Source: Mageeibacillus sp. UBA3708
Lineage (GTDB): Bacteria > Bacillota > Clostridia > Saccharofermentanales > Saccharofermentanaceae
Assembly: GCA_002371375.1 (NCBI GenBank)
Contig: DFIB01000054.1
Span: forward strand, 1-10,301
Direction of reading: 5' to 3'
DNA length: 10,301 nt
Shown: piece by piece, positions 6,148-10,301 of the stretch
Position numbering within the stretch: the stretch's first letter is position 1
Layout of the letters: each line of letters starts with the position of its first letter
Notes under the pieces: generated by a model
The model's database searches: none
The model's input: only the letters and a program-made list of their open reading frames with translations
Told to the model about the DNA's origin: nothing
Made by a program: the position numbers and the translations under genes

Positions 6148-9129
6148 ATGGACGATAACAGATATATTAAGATCAGAGGTGCCAGAGAGCACAATCTCAA
6201 GAATATCGATATTGATATTCCCCGTAATAAACTTGTTGTCATGACAGGTCTGTCAGGGTCTGGTAAGAGTTCTCTGGCTTTCGATACGATATATGCAGAG
6301 GGACAGAGAAGATATGTGGAGTCATTGTCTTCATATGCCAGAATGTTCCTGGGCCAGCTTGAGAAGCCTGATGTGGACAGTATTGAAGGCTTGTCACCGG
6401 CAATATCGATCGACCAGAAATCTACAGTTGCCAATCCGAGATCTACTGTCGGCACAGTTACAGAGATTCATGATTATTTCAGACTCTTGTATGCCAGGGT
6501 CGGCAAACAGTATTGCTGTGACTGCGGCAGCCCCATAGCACCCCAGAGCATTGACCAGATAGTAAACGCGATTACTTCATATCCTGAGGGAACAAGACTC
6601 ATCATATCGGCGCCTGCAGTAAGAGGCAAGAAAGGTGAGTTCACAAAGCTCCTTGACGAGTGGCGTAAGAAGGGATTTGCACGCGTAAGGATCGACGGTG
6701 AGACATTGGGGCTTGATGAAGATATTAAGCTTGATAAGAATAAGAAGCATGAGATCGATGTTGTCATTGACAGACTTGTTCTGAGGCCTTCCAACCTCAT
6801 GAGACTCAATGATTCATGTGAGACTGCGCTTGCGGTCGGAGATGGTCTGCTCAATATTGAGTTCCAGGTTGAGAAGGAGAACGGCGAACGAGATACATTT
6901 ACAAAACTCTTCTCTCAGAAGACTACGTGTCCCAATTGCGGAAGATCGTTCCATGAGATCAATACCAGAAGCTTCTCCTTCAATAATGCATACGGTGCAT
7001 GTCAGAAGTGTTCAGGTATTGGAACACTTATCAATGTTGATCCTGAGCTCTGTGTACAGGATCCAAGCAAATCCATAAATGAAGGTGCAGTGAGAACGGC
7101 AGGATGGAATTTCGATGATCCGAAGAGCTGGGGAAGAAGTTTTATCGTTGCGTTGTCCGAGAAGTACGGATTCTCCCTGGACACACCATATAATGAACTT
7201 GATAAGAAGTATCAGGATATCATAATGTATGGCAACAACGGGGAGAAGATGAAGATAGATACATCCAACAGCGTCTACTCCCGTGACAAGGATTATTATT
7301 CTGCCTGGGAAGGTGTTGTGCCAAGTGTGCTCAGGCGTTACAGGGAATCCGGCAGCGAAGAGATGCGTGCCAGTTACGAGAAGTACATGAGTATCGATGT
7401 CTGTCCGGACTGCGGAGGTGCCAGACTTAACAAGGAGAGTCTGGCCGTCAAGCTGGGCGGGATCAATATCAGCGAATTATCTGATATGTCCGTTGTTAAG
7501 ATGATAGAGTTCTTCAGGGACCTTAAGCTTGACGGGCGCGATCAGGAGATCTCTGCACCTATCCTTGCCGAGATCAGGGCAAGGCTCGGATTCCTTTACA
7601 ATGTCGGATTGGATTATATGACTCTGTCGCGAAGTGCATCAACCCTGTCAGGCGGAGAAGCGCAGAGAATACGTCTTGCGACTCAGATAGGTTCAGGTCT
7701 TCAGGGAGTGCTGTATATCCTTGATGAACCATCGATAGGACTGCATCAGCGTGATAATGAGAAGCTGATAAACACGCTTACTATGCTGAGAGATATGGGC
7801 AATTCGGTAATCGTCGTAGAACACGATGAGGAGACAATGAGAGCAGCCGATCACCTTATTGATATCGGTCCTCTTGCAGGTCTTCACGGCGGTCAGGTGG
7901 TAGCTCAAGGAACTGTAGACGATATCATCAAATGCAAAGAATCCGTTACAGGTCAGTATTTATGCGGCAAGAAATTTATACCGGTTCCTTCCAACAGGCG
8001 TAAGCCCGGAGCAGATCATCTTCAGATCAAAGGAGCCTGCATCAATAATCTTAAGAATATCGATGTTGATATTCCACTGGGACTCTTCACATGTATAACC
8101 GGTGTATCCGGTTCCGGCAAATCGTCTCTTATCAATTCCACTCTTGTTCCTTTTCTGTCCCACAAGCTGAATGGCGCCAGGAAGCAACGCATTAAGTGTG
8201 ATTCGATCACAGGTTACGGCAAGCTGGACAAGATCATCGTTATCGATCAGGCACCTATCGGTAGAACTCCGAGGAGCAATCCCGCAACATATATCGGGGT
8301 TTTCGATGATATACGTAAGCTATATGCCGCGACACCTGATGCCAAGATGAGAGGGTATCAGGCGGGGAGATTCTCATTTAACGTCAAAGGCGGAAGATGT
8401 GAAGCGTGCGGCGGAGACGGCGTCAACAAGATAGAGATGCATTTTCTGCCTGATATCTACGTCAAATGTGATGTGTGTAAGGGCAAACGCTACAACCGCG
8501 AGACTTTATCCGTTACTTACGACGGCAAGACCATTTCCGATATTCTCGAAATGACGGTCGATGAGGCCTGCGATTTCTTCAAGAGCCAGCCGAAGATATT
8601 TAAGATGGTCAGAACACTCCAGGATGTAGGCCTCGGATATATCAAACTCGGTCAGCCTTCAACGACTCTGTCCGGCGGTGAAGCCCAGAGGATCAAACTT
8701 GCCTCAGAATTGTCGAGAAAATCAACTGGAAAAACGCTATATATATTAGATGAACCCACCACGGGACTTCATATTGCGGACGTGCACAAGCTGGTTGACA
8801 TTTTGGAGCGTCTAACTCAAAATAAGAATACCGTTGTGGTCATCGAGCATAATCTCGATGTAATCAAGGTGGCTGATTACATAATAGATCTCGGCCCTGA
8901 CAGCGGTGTCAGAGGCGGAGAAGTCATAGCGACAGGCACCCCCGAAGCTGTAAGTAAAGTTAAGGGTTCCTTTACGGGGCAATTCCTGAAGCCTGTACTT
9001 GCAGCGGCCAAAAAGAACGGGCAGTATGCCGATATCTCGGAATTCCTTGATACGGAGCGCCTGGAGGAAGAAGCTTTGGATATCATAACCGGTCCGAAGG
9101 TTCGCAGAAAGATTAAAGAGGTAGATTAA
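6148..9129 (+). CDS. uvrA: Excinuclease ABC subunit A (UvrA)
   Basis: This 993-residue DNA-damage sensor ATPase works in nucleotide excision repair with UvrB and UvrC. Two ABC modules are complete. Module one has Walker A GLSGSGKSS at 34-42, signature LSGGE at 500-504 and Walker B ending in Asp526-Glu527. Module two has Walker A GVSGSGKSS at 652-660, LSGGE at 841-845 and Asp868-Glu869. Zinc sites are seen as C261-x2-C264...C285-x2-C288 and C751-x2-C754...C774-x2-C777. The N-terminus (YIKIRGAREHNLKNIDIDIP) begins at residue 6, as in other UvrA proteins, which fixes the start at 6148. The length slightly exceeds the usual 940-950 because of a charged C-terminal tail after the second module. No Shine-Dalgarno is visible before the start. 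It is followed after 3 nt by a Clp ATPase gene. Confidence 0.97.
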   Translation: MDDNRYIKIRGAREHNLKNIDIDIPRNKLVVMTGLSGSGKSSLAFDTIYAEGQRRYVESLSSYARMFLGQLEKPDVDSIEGLSPAISIDQKSTVANPRSTVGTVTEIHDYFRLLYARVGKQYCCDCGSPIAPQSIDQIVNAITSYPEGTRLIISAPAVRGKKGEFTKLLDEWRKKGFARVRIDGETLGLDEDIKLDKNKKHEIDVVIDRLVLRPSNLMRLNDSCETALAVGDGLLNIEFQVEKENGERDTFTKLFSQKTTCPNCGRSFHEINTRSFSFNNAYGACQKCSGIGTLINVDPELCVQDPSKSINEGAVRTAGWNFDDPKSWGRSFIVALSEKYGFSLDTPYNELDKKYQDIIMYGNNGEKMKIDTSNSVYSRDKDYYSAWEGVVPSVLRRYRESGSEEMRASYEKYMSIDVCPDCGGARLNKESLAVKLGGINISELSDMSVVKMIEFFRDLKLDGRDQEISAPILAEIRARLGFLYNVGLDYMTLSRSASTLSGGEAQRIRLATQIGSGLQGVLYILDEPSIGLHQRDNEKLINTLTMLRDMGNSVIVVEHDEETMRAADHLIDIGPLAGLHGGQVVAQGTVDDIIKCKESVTGQYLCGKKFIPVPSNRRKPGADHLQIKGACINNLKNIDVDIPLGLFTCITGVSGSGKSSLINSTLVPFLSHKLNGARKQRIKCDSITGYGKLDKIIVIDQAPIGRTPRSNPATYIGVFDDIRKLYAATPDAKMRGYQAGRFSFNVKGGRCEACGGDGVNKIEMHFLPDIYVKCDVCKGKRYNRETLSVTYDGKTISDILEMTVDEACDFFKSQPKIFKMVRTLQDVGLGYIKLGQPSTTLSGGEAQRIKLASELSRKSTGKTLYILDEPTTGLHIADVHKLVDILERLTQNKNTVVVIEHNLDVIKVADYIIDLGPDSGVRGGEVIATGTPEAVSKVKGSFTGQFLKPVLAAAKKNGQYADISEFLDTERLEEEALDIITGPKVRRKIKEVD

Positions 9130-9132
9130 TAT

Positions 9133-10301
9133 ATGGCATTATGCAGTATGTGTAAGGAGAGACACGCAATCGTCTTTACCACAAGATATGAGAACGGCAA
9201 GCGGATCGATGAGGGTTTCTGCGTGAAGTGCGCGTACAAAGCAAGGATCAGCGGGATCGCCGATATGTTCAGGGACGCCGGGATCGATGAGAACAATATA
9301 GATGAGTTGTCTGACAGGATCGAGGAGACGATGGGATCTGCCGATTTCTCCGATCCGACATCTTTACTGTCAGGCCTGATGAACGGTACAAACCTCGATG
9401 CACCGTATGATTTCGATGAGGATAGCACAAATGTTGGCGTTGCAGACGAGACCGTTGACGGTCCGGATGAAGGGCAGTCCAAGAACAGTAATCCTCTCGG
9501 TAATATTTTCAACAGGATGTTCGGCATGGGCGGTCCCAAATCACCGGATGATGAAGCTGATACGAAGGGCGGGAATATAAAGAAAGACAAGAAACGCAAT
9601 AATTCCCGCATGAAGTATCTGAATGAGTTCGGTACAAATCTTACGGAGCGTGCGGCTCAGGGGAAGATAGACAGGATCATCGGCCGGGATGTCGAGATCG
9701 ACAGATGCATACAGATACTTAACAGGAGAACTAAGAATAATCCTGTCCTCATCGGTGCTCCTGGTGTCGGTAAGACTGCCGTTGCCCAGGGACTTGCAAA
9801 TAAGATAGTCGAAGGGTCAGTTCCTGAGAAGCTTCTTAATATGCAGGTGTGGCAGCTTGACCTTCCCGCAATGGTTGCAGGAACCCAGTTCAGAGGCCAG
9901 TTTGAAGCCCGTATCAAAGGTGTTATCAATGAGGCAATCAAGGCTGAGAATATAATTCTCGTCATTGATGAACTTCATACAATTGTCGGTGCCGGTGATG
10001 CCGAAGGTTCTACAAATGCCGGTAACATATTGAAGCCTGCTCTTGCCAGAGGAGAACTGAGGATCCTCGGATCTACGACAACAGCCGAATACAAGAAGAT
10101 CGAGAAGGATTCAGCTCTTGAGAGAAGATTCCAGAAAGTTATGCTCGACGAGCCTTCTCCTGAGGAAGCTTTTGAGATACTCAAGGGAATCAAGGACTAT
10201 TATGAGAAGCATCATAATGTTACATATTCCGATGAAGTACTGAAGTTTGCCGTTACGGCCTCCAAGCGCTACATAACCGACAGATTCCTGCCGGATAAGG
10301 C
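9133..10301 (+). CDS. ClpE-like AAA+ unfoldase with N-terminal zinc finger (5' part)
   Basis: The frame opens at ATG 9133 and runs off the window after 389 codons. Residues 1-33 form a C4 zinc finger (Cys4-x2-Cys7 and Cys30-x2-Cys33), as in ClpE of Gram-positive bacteria, in place of the usual double-helical Clp N-domain. A long acidic and Gly/Lys-rich linker (about 60-158) follows. The first AAA+ module then begins at [20 protein letters not shown], with Walker A GAPGVGKT at 208-215, a pore loop [10 protein letters not shown], Walker B ending Asp279-Glu280, and Arg fingers in ALERRF (328-333). The family unfolds proteins for ClpP or for refolding in stress. AGAGG (9117-9121) inside the uvrA end serves as the ribosome binding site. 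The second AAA+ module, any UVR motif and the ClpP-docking loop lie beyond the window, so ClpC-type variants cannot be fully excluded. Confidence 0.88.
   Translation, partial: MALCSMCKERHAIVFTTRYENGKRIDEGFCVKCAYKARISGIADMFRDAGIDENNIDELSDRIEETMGSADFSDPTSLLSGLMNGTNLDAPYDFDEDSTNVGVADETVDGPDEGQSKNSNPLGNIFNRMFGMGGPKSPDDEADTKGGNIKKDKKRNNSRMKYLNEFGTNLTERAAQGKIDRIIGRDVEIDRCIQILNRRTKNNPVLIGAPGVGKTAVAQGLANKIVEGSVPEKLLNMQVWQLDLPAMVAGTQFRGQFEARIKGVINEAIKAENIILVIDELHTIVGAGDAEGSTNAGNILKPALARGELRILGSTTTAEYKKIEKDSALERRFQKVMLDEPSPEEAFEILKGIKDYYEKHHNVTYSDEVLKFAVTASKRYITDRFLPDK

Noticed and set aside
5957..6244. Open frame of 95 codons crossing the tRNA gene
   Set aside because: It reads straight through tRNA-Glu and its terminator and into uvrA in another frame, so it is a chance open frame.

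Overview
The window looks like chromosomal DNA from an anaerobic Firmicute, most likely a clostridial (Lachnospiraceae-like) bacterium. The reasons are strong AGGAGG-type ribosome binding sites, a UPF0237/UPF0210 gene pair, a monofunctional aconitase of the clostridial type next to citrate synthase, a rubredoxin, a ClpE-type zinc-finger Clp ATPase, and moderate G+C judged by eye. This placement is inferred from gene content, not from a database match. Every gene found lies on the + strand.

Layout. Positions 1-102 hold the last 33 codons of a FAD-dependent oxidoreductase. It is followed closely by an ACT-domain protein (127-411) and a UPF0210/'PFL family' protein (436-1794), a small module of unknown biochemical function. 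A gene-free stretch of about 200 bp ends in a near-perfect consensus promoter (1931-1958) that carries a phased series of TTGA repeats. This promoter drives aconitase (1992-3929) and citrate synthase (3949-5313), the first two steps from oxaloacetate and acetyl-CoA to isocitrate. In such anaerobes these steps usually serve 2-oxoglutarate/glutamate synthesis; no isocitrate dehydrogenase is present in the window. A 51-residue rubredoxin (5404-5559) with an unusual first metal knuckle follows and ends in an intrinsic terminator.

The gene-poor stretch 5560-6023 is the most unusual part. It contains a 300-bp MITE-like element (5627-5926) with 25-bp imperfect terminal inverted repeats. Inside is a cluster of nine GGTAA/TTACC pentamers arranged in several dyads, including two exact copies of an 18-bp palindrome. 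Next come tRNA-Glu(CTC) (6024-6098) and a strong intrinsic terminator (6103-6132).

The terminator ends only 15 nt before the uvrA start (6148-9129), which has no visible Shine-Dalgarno sequence. The excision-repair ATPase uvrA is followed after 3 nt by the 5' part of a ClpE-like AAA+ unfoldase (from 9133, running off the end of the window). The last two genes are probably co-transcribed. No phage, CRISPR, toxin-antitoxin or defence genes were recognised. The main candidates for new biology are the 300-bp element, the tRNA-terminator-uvrA junction and the altered rubredoxin knuckle.
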